A stretch of DNA of 64,000 nucleotides from Neocallimastix lanati (nom. inval.). Its lineage: Eukaryota > Neocallimastigomycota > Neocallimastigomycetes > Neocallimastigales > Neocallimastigaceae. The position numbers and the translations under genes are program-made. Of the stretch, positions 37,201-49,627 are shown piece by piece. Within the stretch, counting starts at the first letter, position 1. Each line of letters starts with the position of its first letter. Under the pieces are notes generated by a model that saw nothing but the letters and a program-made list of their open reading frames with translations, had not been told where the DNA came from and made no database searches. The stretch spans positions 1,442,501-1,506,500 of the forward strand of contig JACVTC010000001.1 of NCBI GenBank assembly GCA_016946835.1, given 5' to 3'.

Positions 37201-39135
37201 GATTGACTATGTTTATTATTGTTTTCTTTGCTATCTGAATTTAGAAATACTAATGGGTCACCCAAAGCTTCTTCAAATGTAATTAATGATTTATTTACTT
37301 TTGATAATTTATCTTGAGTTTCAGATGTTGTTGATATAGATTCAAATGATTTTTTAATTTGTTCAGTTATTGAAGTAGTATTTATTTGCTCATTTCCGTC
37401 ATTTATATTCACATAATTATTACTAGAATTACTATCACGATGACTAGTTGGTGTTTTAAAACTATCAGTTTCAGAATCATTACTTTCACTATTAATACGT
37501 GAATAACGACCATCTGATATTTCACTGTTTTTTCTATTAAATACTGAATTACTTTTATAATTAACCCTACGTCCATTAATTTTTTGATTATATTCATATA
37601 AAATCATTTTTGTTATATTACATGTTTGACAACAATAGGCTACGTCTCGAATATGTGAAAACCATTCTTCACGATCCAATGAAGACTCTGCAACAAAATA
37701 ATAACTAAAAACTTTTTTCCTTGTTTTTTCTTTTATATTATTATATACTACAATTTGAAATGAATTACTTAGATTAAAATAACTATCATCTAATAAATGA
37801 ATGGATACATTGTTTAAATCGATAATTTCCTTAGGTTTTTCTGACTGTTAATTATTATTTTAAATTTTATAAATTTTTATAAATCATTAATTTTTTTTTT
37901 TTTTTTTTTTATTTATTTATTTTTATTTTAAATAATAATATAATTTTAATATATACATAATAAATATAATAAAAAAATATTATAAATAAATATTAATATT
38001 CCTTTAAAATTATTTTTCTTTCATATTTAGATTAATATAAATAAACTATATATATATTTACATCTTCACTTTCAAAGCAATATAAACGAAAATGTTTTGA
38101 CATTAATACAAAATACCTAGATTTCCATTCCATTGATCCGATATCTTTATGGACATCCATTCTTCCTGCTTTTTCTGGATTAATTAAACTACGTACTGAT
38201 ATATCTGAATCATGATTAAATGAATACATCTATAAAAATGTTTATTTTATATCAAGAATTCATTAATAAAATAAAAAAAAATTTTTTTTTATTGTTTCAT
38301 TTTATTATTTATTTCGATATTGTATTAAAAAACATAATTATATAAAAATATATATATATATTTATTCCATTTAGAATAATTACATAATCATGGGTAAAAT
38401 CTTCAATATCACCTGAAACATCAATATCTTTTAATACTTCACCAACAGAATTATTTATATTTACAATATATTGAATTGATAGCTTCTCAATTTTATTAGC
38501 TTCGATAAATAATTTTTTCAAATTATGACACCTTTCTTCCTCTTTAGATTTTAAATTCTAATATTAAAATTTTGAAATATATTAATTTATTATATATATA
38601 TTAAAAGTAAAAAATTTTGGATAAATATATATATCATTTAAATTTTATCTAATTTTACCTCTAAAACAACGGGTAAGTCACTAAAATAATATTGCTCTTG
38701 TTGTTTTTTACATATATCTTCACAAATATTAATACTATCTTTTAAATGATTTACTTTCTCTAAACTTGCTTGATATTTAAGTGTTAACTTAATAAAATAT
38801 ATAAATTAAAGAAAAAAAATTATATATATATATATATATTTACATTAATTTTTACTAATATTAAAAAAAAAATGTAATAATTATTTAATATTAATATATA
38901 CTGTTGTTAGATATATTACCTTTTCCATTTCTTTATCCCTTATATTATAAGTATTTAAACCTTTATTATGTATTTCAGCTGCTTCTTTTGCAATATCTTG
39001 TGCTTCTTTATATAATTCTCTTTTCTAATAATTGTTTTCATTTTATTTTATTTTATTTAAGTTTATGAATAAAAAATTAATATTAACAAAATAAAATAAT
39101 ATTGAAAGTGCTATTAATTTAAATTTTTACTTATA

Positions 39136-39166
<31 letters not shown>

Positions 39167-40174
39167 TTTTAATATAATTTTATTATTTTTTATATATTAT
39201 AATGAGTTTTTTGAACCTTTTTTAGTTCAGTATAGGCATCTTGTAAAATTTTTACTTTCGATAAACCATTTTCAACAATCTATTTTTTTTTTTTAAAAAA
39301 AAATATTTGAAAATATATTAATTATTATTATAATTTTTATTTTAAATAAAATAAAAAAAAAATAATAAAATAAAATAAAATATACAATATTATATAATAT
39401 AATACAGTATAATAAATAAATAAATAAATAAATAAATAAAATATATTATATAAAATAATATAAAAATAATGATATGAATTTATTACTATTTTTTGATTTG
39501 CTTCCATTTCTTCAACATCATTTGTTAAAGGTTGAACAACTGAATCATCGTATGATACTGCTAAAGTTCTCTTTATTGTTATAAAATTATATATTTATAA
39601 TTAATAAAATAATAAATAAACGTTTATTGAATGATGTTACATATTCTTTTTAATTTATATTAATGAACTGTACATGGTATCTAGCAATTTGTTCAAATTC
39701 TTCAATTTGATTTATAAATGTTTTCCATAATGAACTATGTTAAATTATCATAATTTTTATACTCATTTAATTTTTAAAATTACTTTATTAATTTTAAAAA
39801 TATTAGTAATATTTAAAAATTAATACTTTTGTAATAAATAAGCTTTTATCATTAATTCCGGGGTATTTTGAGGTTGATTTATTATATTATAATATTGATT
39901 TTTATATGTCATACACAAATTGGCTAATATAATTTTATTCAATTTATTTTATTTTAATAAATAAAATGTTAAATATTTAAAATCAAAAACATATGTTGTT
40001 AATATTATAAAAAATTAACAAATCAACTTTATCCAATATATTTATTATTATAAACTTACATAATGATTTTGAATATTGAAGTTCAATATCTTTTTTTTTT
40101 TTATAAAAATCCAATACATCATAACATAAGATTATACTTTCAGTTGTATACCGATAAAAGTTTTCAAAAGACAT
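34209..40174 (-). CDS. F-BAR / PH / C2 / RasGAP domain protein
   Basis: Hand-built ten-exon model on the minus strand: 40174-40060, 39923-39827, 39734-39674, 39570-39487, 39279-39217, 39024-38920, 38787-38659, 38557-38384, 38229-38062, 37844-34209. It gives about 1543 residues and every phase closes. Exons 1-8 encode an F-BAR-like coiled coil (MSFENFYRYTTESIILCYDV, YSKSLSNLCMTYKNQY). Exon 9 and the start of exon 10 encode a PH domain (KAGRMDVHKDIG, WKSRYFVLMSKHFRLYCFES, AESSLDREEWFSHIRD). A C2 domain lies at about 732-835 (IKLFILEARNLCP, NPFWGEEFNFE). RasGAP lies at about 890-1120, with the arginine-finger segment FRGNSLTTKIIDQYM (Arg near 931) and the signature FLRFFCPAI (near 1042). It should stimulate GTP hydrolysis by Ras at curved membrane. 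The C-terminal 400 residues are low-complexity, including a degenerate LNASN-type repeat. The exon 5 donor (GTTCAA) is atypical. Confidence 0.88.
34690..34860. repeat. In-gene minisatellite encoding LNASN repeats
   Basis: Within the last RasGAP exon, a 24-30 base unit is repeated with variations. It encodes runs of LNASN, LSASN and LNANS in the C-terminal tail. The repeats stay in frame. No known function is evident. Confidence 0.8.
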
Positions 40175-41387
40175 TTTGCTTTACCTATTTTATTTTAAGA
40201 TATACCATAAATATTAATAGAATATATGGTATATGGGATGATTGGCTTTTATTTTATTTTATTTATTTTTGATATATCAGACTTTCAATTATACGCTACA
40301 TATATATTTATATATTAATTTATTTCTTTCAATTATATGTACATATATATTTATATATTAATTTATTTCCTTTTAAATGTTATTAAAATTAAAATTTACA
40401 ACAATATGCATTAACTTTGTGTTAAATTTTCGCATAATTATTTCAAAAATACTATATATATTTTATTTTTATCTTTTCAATATGGTAAATAACTTCATAT
40501 ATATTAATTATATAATTAAATTTTTTTAATTATATCTCAAAAAATAAAATTTTATTTAAAATTGCTATTTATTATTTGTAATACTATATATTTAAATAAT
40601 ATGAAAATTAAATGTTTTCATGCTTCTTTTATTTTAATTCTTCTTTTTTTTTTTTTTTTTATAATTTCATTTTTCAATATTATAAAATTTTAATGTGTAA
40701 ACTTGAAATTCATAAAAGTTTTTTAAGTGTACATATATACATTTATTATTGTATGTATATACAAATACTGATAATATTGATAAATAATATCATGAAAATA
40801 TATTAAATATATTTAACGTTTAATTATTCGAATTATTACTTTTAATCACTAAATTCTTTATTTTTTTTTTTTTTTTACTCATATAATATGTATAATACCG
40901 ATATTATAAAAATTTATTTAAAATAATAAAAAAAATATAAAAATAAAACAGAAACAAAATAGTAAAATAAATGTTAATATTTTTATTTAATATAATAAAT
41001 TTTAATGTTACATTAATATTTTAAGAAAATATTTTTATACATTTTATATATATAATTCAAAATAATAATAATTTTAAAAACTTTAATTTTTTATTTTTTT
41101 TTTTTTTACATAAAACTTTAAAATAAAAAAAAAAAAAAAAACTATAAATAAATTATGTAATTTAATATTACATGAATATATCCAATATAATAATATTAAT
41201 AATAACTAAATATTTTTATATATAATTTGTTTTTTATTTTATTTATGAACAAATTCATATATTTTTTATTTTTTTTTTTTTTTAGGTTATATTTTTTGTT
41301 TAATTTTAATTATTCATTTATTTTATTATTATCTAATTTGTAATTTCATATATTTATATAATAAATTAATAATTAAAAATTAATAAT

Positions 41388-41612
41388 TAATAGTTTATGG
41401 ATAATATTAATAATTAATATTAATAATTTATCAATAATAAGGAATAATTAAAAATAAAAATAATTAAAAATTAAAGCATTTAATAATTTTATTAGCTTGC
41501 AATAATAATTAATAGTTTATAATTAATATTAATAATTTATCACTAATAAGTAATAATTAATTATAATTAAATATTATACTTTTAATAATTTTATTAGCTA
41601 GCAATAATAATA
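41388..41612. repeat. Diverged direct duplication of about 110-120 bp
   Basis: Two tandem segments share AATAGTTTAT, then TTAATATTAATAATTTATCA, then AATTTTATTAGCT, GCAATAATAA in the same order (about 41388-41507 and 41508-41612). They differ by scattered substitutions and a short length change. Confidence 0.7.
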
Positions 41613-41621
41613 ATAATTATA

Positions 41622-41669
<48 letters not shown>

Positions 41670-42976
41670 CAAAATATATATATAGTTTTAATATAGAAAT
41701 TATAATTTTAATTAATATATAATGAATTTATTATATATTATTTAGAATTCCTTAATAATAATTCTTCATTATTAATTATTATTGAGAGTCTGTAGTACTT
41801 TAATATTTATTATAATTTTATATAATATTTAATATTTAAAAAATTAAAAAAAAAAAAAAAAAAAAAAAAATAGGATATAATAAAAGTAAAATAATTAAAT
41901 AGTAAAATTTAAAGATAAGACTAATTAAATATATATTACTTATAAATTTTAAATTACATTAATTAAAATAAGTAGATTAAATAGATTTATATTAGTATAG
42001 ATAAATAATTTTTTCTTTTAATACTAATAATATAATATAATAATAATTATGATAGTAAATAATAACAATATAAAAATAAAATAATAATAATACATAAATA
42101 TATTCCTTTTATATGGACAAGTGTAAATAACAATGATTATTTCATTTATAAGATTGAATTTTTTTTTTTTTTTAAAAAAAAAAAAGATTGTATTAAAAGA
42201 ACTAAATAAAAAAAATTTTTTTATTCCCCTCTCTTTCAATTATATGACTTTTTTTTATATATATAATGGATTTATTAAAGATTTTAATAGAAATAAAAAT
42301 TTTATTAATAATACGAATTATTATTAATGGAATCGAATTAAAAAAAAAATAGTATACAATAATTAAAATTAATTAATACAAATTTGATAATATAAAAAAA
42401 AAAGTTTATTCATTAAAAATAAAAATATTTAGTATTATTATTTAAATAAATTATTATAAATTTATAAATCCTATTAATAAACTAGTAGATAATATTAGTC
42501 TTTAATTTATATATGAAATGTAATAATTATTAAATGAGCTTTTTTAAAAATCTTGATAATAATAAATCCTGGGTTTATGACTTAATTTAAAATATATAAT
42601 ATATAAAATATTTATATATTAGTATTAAATATTTTAAAAATTTTTAATATTGAATTAAAATATTTTTAAAAATTCAAATAATATATTGACCAATGAAATA
42701 AATTGATTTCTTAAAATAAGTATACTTCGTTTAATAGTTCGCTTTATAAAAAAAAGACCTCCAATCTACAGTCACAACAAAAGTTCAGTTAAAGAGAGTT
42801 AAGAAGTCAATGATATCTATAAGCTTGGACTTTAATATATCAGGCGATCATGAAAAATAACTAATTGAAAGAGTATTATTAACTATGAATTTAATAATAT
42901 ATAATGATTATATATTAATATATAATCATATGTTAATATTATACTTCATTTTTTAAAAAAATAATTTATTTTAAGT

Positions 42977-43027
42977 ATAGTTTACCTAAAAGTAAAAATT
43001 AAAAATTTTTACTTTTAGGTAAACTAT
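42977..43027. repeat. Perfect 24-bp inverted repeat, 3-nt loop
   Basis: The left arm 42977-43000 (ATAGTTTACCTAAAAGTAAA plus AATT) is the exact reverse complement of the right arm 43004-43027, with a 3-base A spacer. It contains several G/C pairs in very AT-rich DNA. It would form a cruciform in DNA or a strong hairpin in RNA. Confidence 0.95.
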
Positions 43028-43730
43028 CTCAGAAACAGTAAGTTAGTATTGATTGAAAGTTTTAATATTAATTTTTAGTTTACAAAATAATAATAGTAGT
43101 AAAAGCAATATCCTTTTATTTTATTAATATTTTTTTAATTCTTTTATATATAAATGATATTTTTTTTAAACATATTTGCTACGTAAATTTTATTTTATAA
43201 AGATAATAAATTTAATAAATTATATATTTTAATATAAAATTTTGGTCTAATAAAAAATAAAATTTTATAAAAACTTTTATTAATAAATTTATCAATTAAT
43301 ATATATAATGATAAAAATTTTATTATTTTTTTAATTAAATTATTGATTAATATTTAATACAATAATAAATTTTTAAAATCAATTTTAATTATTAATATTT
43401 TATATATTATTTAAATTGATGGCCCGTCTCATTCTAAAATATTTCTTTACAACTTTATTAATATTTTATATGAAAATAAAAAATTACAATAAATAATAAA
43501 ATTTTTTTAAAAAAAATATTTGATAAAAATGATTTATTAATATTAAATTGATAATTATTGAATTTCTGTTCTTTGAATATATTCTGAAATTAATTTTTGA
43601 AATAAATATTCATAGCAGTTATATTATATTTTAATAAAATTTTTTAAATAAAAAAAAGTAGAAGCCTAATAGATTAATTATCAAATAAAGTTTAAAATAC
43701 TAATTAACAATTAACAATTTTTTAAATGAA

Positions 43731-43858
43731 ATGATGACTTCAATAAATAAGGATATAAGGAAGAGACGCTCTAAATCTCTCGGAGATACATTACTTACTA
43801 AAAAAAGAATAAAATCTTCATTAGCTCAAGTTTGTAGAATAATCAAAAATTTTATTTT

Positions 43859-43889
<31 letters not shown>

Positions 43890-44174
43890 AAAAAAACATT
43901 AAAGAAATGTAATTAAATAATATTAATTAATTAATTTTAATTAATTAATTCTTTAATTTAGTTGCCAAAAGGTTGTTTGAAATCACCAAGTAGGAGTATG
44001 ATTACAGAAGACGTATGTAAAATAGTAAAAATAAATTTAATATCTATGAAAAAAAAAGAATACTAAATAAAAAATAAAAAATTAAATTTTTATAATATTA
44101 AAAATTTTCTTAAAATTAATTATGAAATTCATAAGATTGATAATTCAGAATTTGGAATTACAATGTAATTATTA

Positions 44175-44209
<35 letters not shown>

Positions 44210-44527
44210 AAAGAAAAAATTGTATATATTCCTCATTTATAATATACACATATATGTATTCTTATTATTATTAAAGTATATTAAAATATATTAATAGATT
44301 AAAGTGATTTTATTAAATATTAATAAAAATTTTAAAATTTATTTATTTTTTTAATTTTAATTTTTGTTTTTATTTTTTTTTTAAATTAAATTTTTAAAAA
44401 TATTAGGAGTGAAAAGAAAAAAAGAAGAAGGTCAGTTGGACGTAGAGTTAGTTTTGCTTCGAAGACACATGTTAGGTAATTAAAAAAAATACTTTAATGA
44501 ATTGAAAATTATAAATAATTTTAATAA

Positions 44528-44561
<34 letters not shown>

Positions 44562-47026
44562 TGTTAATATTATAGAGTATTTGAAAAAAATCCAAAATTT
44601 AATTCATCAGAATCAGAATCAAAAAAACCGTCATTTAATGAAGACGATAGCTCCGAATTTCGTTTCATTTTTAATAATGAGTCACCATTAAAATCACAAG
44701 ATTTAAAATTTTTACCTAAATTAAAGTAATTTTAATTATAATCTTTATTTTTTAATAGTAAGTATAATTTATGAACCTTTTTTTTAATTTATTTTTATTT
44801 TTATTTTTTATTTTTTACTTTTTTTTTTTCATATATTTTTATTTATGAAGCTATAAAGAAAATTACATAGATCAACATGGAGTAATCAATTTTGATTCTG
44901 ACAGTGATAGGTAAATATATTTATTTATATCTTAATTTTAATTATTATTATAAAATATTATCAAACTAAATTTTCCTTTATATTTAAAAAATAGACAAAA
45001 TTCAAATTTAAGTTCAGAAAATTTAGAAAGTCATTTATTGGATAATGAAAATAGAGAAGAAATTATTACTAAAATTATGGATCGAATTGCATCTAAAAAT
45101 GAAAAATTAGAAACTGTTAATTCATTTTCTTCAAAATCATTTGAAAAAAATTTAAAAGAAAATAATGGATTTAACATTTCAAAATTAAGAAGTGATGATG
45201 AAATAATTGATAAAAAATTAAATAAAGAAAAAGATTCATTAGAAAATATCAATAAAAACGAAAATAATAGTACTAATAAAAATAATTTAAATAAAAATAA
45301 TGATGTAGATTTAAATAGTAATGAAAATTTAAATAATAAAGAAAACGAAAGTTCAAGTGAAAATGAAAACTCAAGTGAAAATAGAGGTGATTTATCAGGG
45401 ATTATTGTTGGAGTTGATAATAATGAAAAGGAACATGAAGAAAAGATGGAGAACGAAATTATATCTAATCAAGGATTTGATGATAATAATTTAATACAAG
45501 ATATTAATGATAATCCATATTCCGAAGAAGAATTTACTGCTACAATGGAGTTAACTCAACCATTTCCAAATTCAACAAATATTGAAGAAAATAATAAACC
45601 AAATTATAATGATAATATAGATATAGCAAATAATTTTATAAATACTGAAACAAATAGTCAAATAATAAATTTTAATAATTCTAATATAAAAGATAAGGAA
45701 TTCAAACTTTTTAAAGAAAATCAAGATGCTACACAAACAAATTCTATATTTAATAATTTACCTATACATGATGAAACATTAAATACAGAAGTCATGGATA
45801 TTGATCTCTCACTACCAAATAATAACAAAATAATGGAGGTAAATGAAAAAAATTTAGAAACAAATAAAAACGATGAAAATTTTGGTAATGTTAAATTATT
45901 TTCAAAAGATAAAAGTCTTAAAGATTTACTCCAAGGAAAAGATAAAAATGTTGATATTTATAATAACAGTAATATTAATAATGATATTAATAATAATAAT
46001 AATAATAATGATAAATTAAATTTGGAAGTTGGTAAAAAAAATAATCAAGATAGTTCTAAATCATTATTTAATAATAATAATAATAATAATAATAAATACA
46101 AGAAAAAACCAATATTATCTTTAGATAAAGATTTAAATGTAGGAAATAGAATTACAATATTTAATAATGATGATAATTATAATAATATACATACTAATAA
46201 AGAAAATAATGAAGGAATAACTGTAAAACAGATTAATAATAAAGATAGTAATAATACTGGAGAAACAAATGATAAAGATAAAAGAAAACCTAATCAAAAT
46301 AATATAATATTAAACAAATCATTATTCGATAAAACTAATAATGGTACAAGAAAAGAAAATAGACATCTTTTATTTAGTAGTCAACAATCAAATTTAAGTA
46401 CTTTAACCACTGATGATCATATGAATGATTCATATAATGATTATAATACTTATATTAACGATATAGTTAATTTAATACCTGACAGTCCAGAAACAAATGG
46501 AACACAAAGCGAATATATGTTAAGTCAGCATAATGATACGGGACCTTATAATAATAATAATAATTTTATTGATAAAAATAATAGAATAAGTGAGCTCTTA
46601 AAAAATCAAAATAACTCAGAAATTCAAAATTCAAATAAAGAAAATGAGAATGACAATTTTCAATTAGAAAAAAATAATGATAAAATAATAGAAAAACTTA
46701 AAGTTTTTGAAAATGTGGATAAAGATTTTGAAAATGAAGATGAAAGTTATAATTTTATGACTTCATACGGAAAGGATAGAAGAAAAACAATAGAAAATTC
46801 TGTTAATTTCATTTTAAAAAATAATATAAATGAAATAGAAAAATTGAATAAAAAAGATGATTCAATAACTGATAATGTAATTTCAAGGTTTAATAAAAAT
46901 ACTAACAATGATCAACAAGGGAGTCTAAAAACCAAAAGTAGTTATATCAAAAATTCTGAATATATAAATAGAAGATTATCTGAATTACGAAGAATTAGTA
47001 ATATTGGTATTAATGAAAAGGACAAA

Positions 47027-47078
<52 letters not shown>

Positions 47079-49573
47079 TTTTTAAAAGAAATGAAAATGA
47101 AAATGAAATTAAAAATGATGAAGATGACAATGAACAAACAATGGATATTACTGTTGGTGTAGGATCAATTATTTCTACAGCTAATATCAATATTAATAAC
47201 AATATAAATAATAATAATAATAATAACAACAATAATAATAATAATAATAATAATGTTTTTGATATAAAAAGTTTAGATAAAAAAAATAAAAAAGTAATAA
47301 ATAACGACTTTGTTTTAACTGAAAATGATAACGAAACTCAGACGAAAAGTGATAAAAATATTGATCCTAAGTTCATAAGACAAGAGCTCATAAATTCAAA
47401 CAAAATAATTAATAATAATAAAAATGAAAATAATAATAATAATAATAGTAATAATAATGACAACAACAACATCAACAGTAATAATGATAATAATAATAAT
47501 AATAATGAAGATTTGATGTTAATGAGAAATCAAAGCCAAAATTCCGTTATAAACGAATATATAAATATTCTAACTCCAATAAAAAATTCTTTAGTTAAAA
47601 GAATGGTTAATAAACAAATTCATAATAATATTCGTCAAAAAGAAAATAATGTCAACATAATTAATGAATATAGAAGAAATAGTATGAGGATGTCAATTCT
47701 AAATAAGAATATCAATAAATTTGATGATACATTATTTCAAAATCATACCTTGGAAGAACGAAATTTAGAGGCTAATGATTCAATAAAGTTATCAAGTACA
47801 ATTGATGTTTTACCTACTACATCTCCATATAGTAAGTTTTTTTTTTTTTTTTTTTTTTTTGTTTTGTTTTGTTTTGTTTTGTTTAATTTGTTTGTTTTTA
47901 TATTTATAAATAATAATTTTAATAATTTTTATATATTTTATATTGAAAAAAAAAATTTTATTATGTATTAAATACATAAAGAACATTATTCCATTCTTCC
48001 AACTAGAGCAACACCATCAAATAAAAGACGTTCTTCATCTTATTCTATATTCAATGAAATAATGCAGACTCCAAGAAAATTAAGAGAAAGAAAGCGACAA
48101 CAAGATTTATTAAATGATAGTATCAATTCATATAATAGTATATCATTAAATAAACCAATCAATGCATCAAATGAATCAAATTTAACAAATACATTGGAAG
48201 TTGAATCGCCTACCGGTTTTATAGGAAATGAAGGTAAGTGGTATTGAAATATTATTAATAAATATTATTATAATGAAATTAATAATTTATTAAATTTTTG
48301 AAAAAATTTTAATTAATTATATAATTCAAAATTTATATTAATAATATTATTATAAATATAAATAATTAAAATTAAAATTAAAATTAAAATTAAAATTAAA
48401 AAAAAAAAAAAAAAAAAGATATTGGTAATGGTAAGATAAAAAAAATTATTACATATACTTTAAATTATATTAATATATTAAATAAATAATAATATTAATA
48501 ATTAATAATATTTCATAGAGGAAAATCTATTAAATGAAGAATTATCAATTTTAGGTGGTGACATTTCATTATCTGAAGATGTAAGTTTTTATTTAAGTAT
48601 TTAAATACTATGTAAATATTTCTATTAACTATATCTAATATAATATAATAAAAATATTTTAAATATTAAATAGAATAATGAAGATAAATCATTAACTCTT
48701 ACAAGATATTTACAATTAATTGGAATTCAATTCAAAGACAATTTTGAAAAAAAGATTGAACGGAAATTACCTAATATTGAAATAAATAATGGTATATAAA
48801 AATAATTATTATTTTATTTATTTTTTTATTTATTTTATAATAATACTAAATTGATTAATACTATTTGTATCATTAAAAAAAAAAAAAATTAATAAATTAA
48901 AAAGCCCAATTATCAGAAGTTGAAAAATTAAAAGCAATATCAGTTTATCTTCAAGAATTGGAAGGGTTAAAATATGTAAATATTTATAATAATAAAACTA
49001 ATTTTCAAATTAATTATAATTTAATATTAATAAATATTGGAATAAAATATAAATATTTAATTGCTAATACCTATAATATTATATTGAACTATTAAGGAAT
49101 GTGTTGATATTCGAAAATCTATTAAAGAATGTCAAAATTCATTAGATAATTTTGATAAAGAATTTTTAAAAAATTTACCTACTTGTTTCAAAGATTATAG
49201 TAATGCTGTTGATGATCAAAGACGAGATTTACAAGTAATAAATCATATATTTAAAATAATAAAATTTAATATCTTAATAATCTATGTTCATAATTATATA
49301 TTAAATAAATGTATTAAAATTTAATTATAACAGCAAAAGTTTAAAACAACCCAAGAATATAGTAGATTAAAAGCAAAACAGGCATGGTATAGATGGAGAA
49401 CTTCTATGTGTAATGAAATGAATAAAAAATATAAAAAAACCATTGAGTTATTTAAAATGGTAATTATATATATATATAGATAGACAAAAATAAAGAAATA
49501 AATAATAAATAAACATAAATATAAACATAACAACAACAATAATAATAATAACAACAACAACAACAACAACAAC

Positions 49574-49627
<54 letters not shown>

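Larger units (their letters stand above)
40175..43730. other. Divergent intergenic region between RasGAP and KNL1 genes
   Basis: Presumably contains both promoters, but I identify no specific element. Holds poly-A/T runs, an AAT array at 41622-41669, a duplicated segment (41388-41612) and a perfect hairpin (42977-43027). About 42750-42850 is less AT-rich and could be an eroded gene or repeat; I cannot read a domain in it. Confidence 0.6.

Noticed and set aside
42024-42327. Overlapping open frames on both strands near 42.1-42.3 kb
   Set aside because: Phe/Lys/Ile-rich translations around poly-A/T runs; no support as genes.
46942-47232. Minus-strand Leu-rich frame inside KNL1 exon 7
   Set aside because: Antisense translation of Asn-encoding AAT codons.
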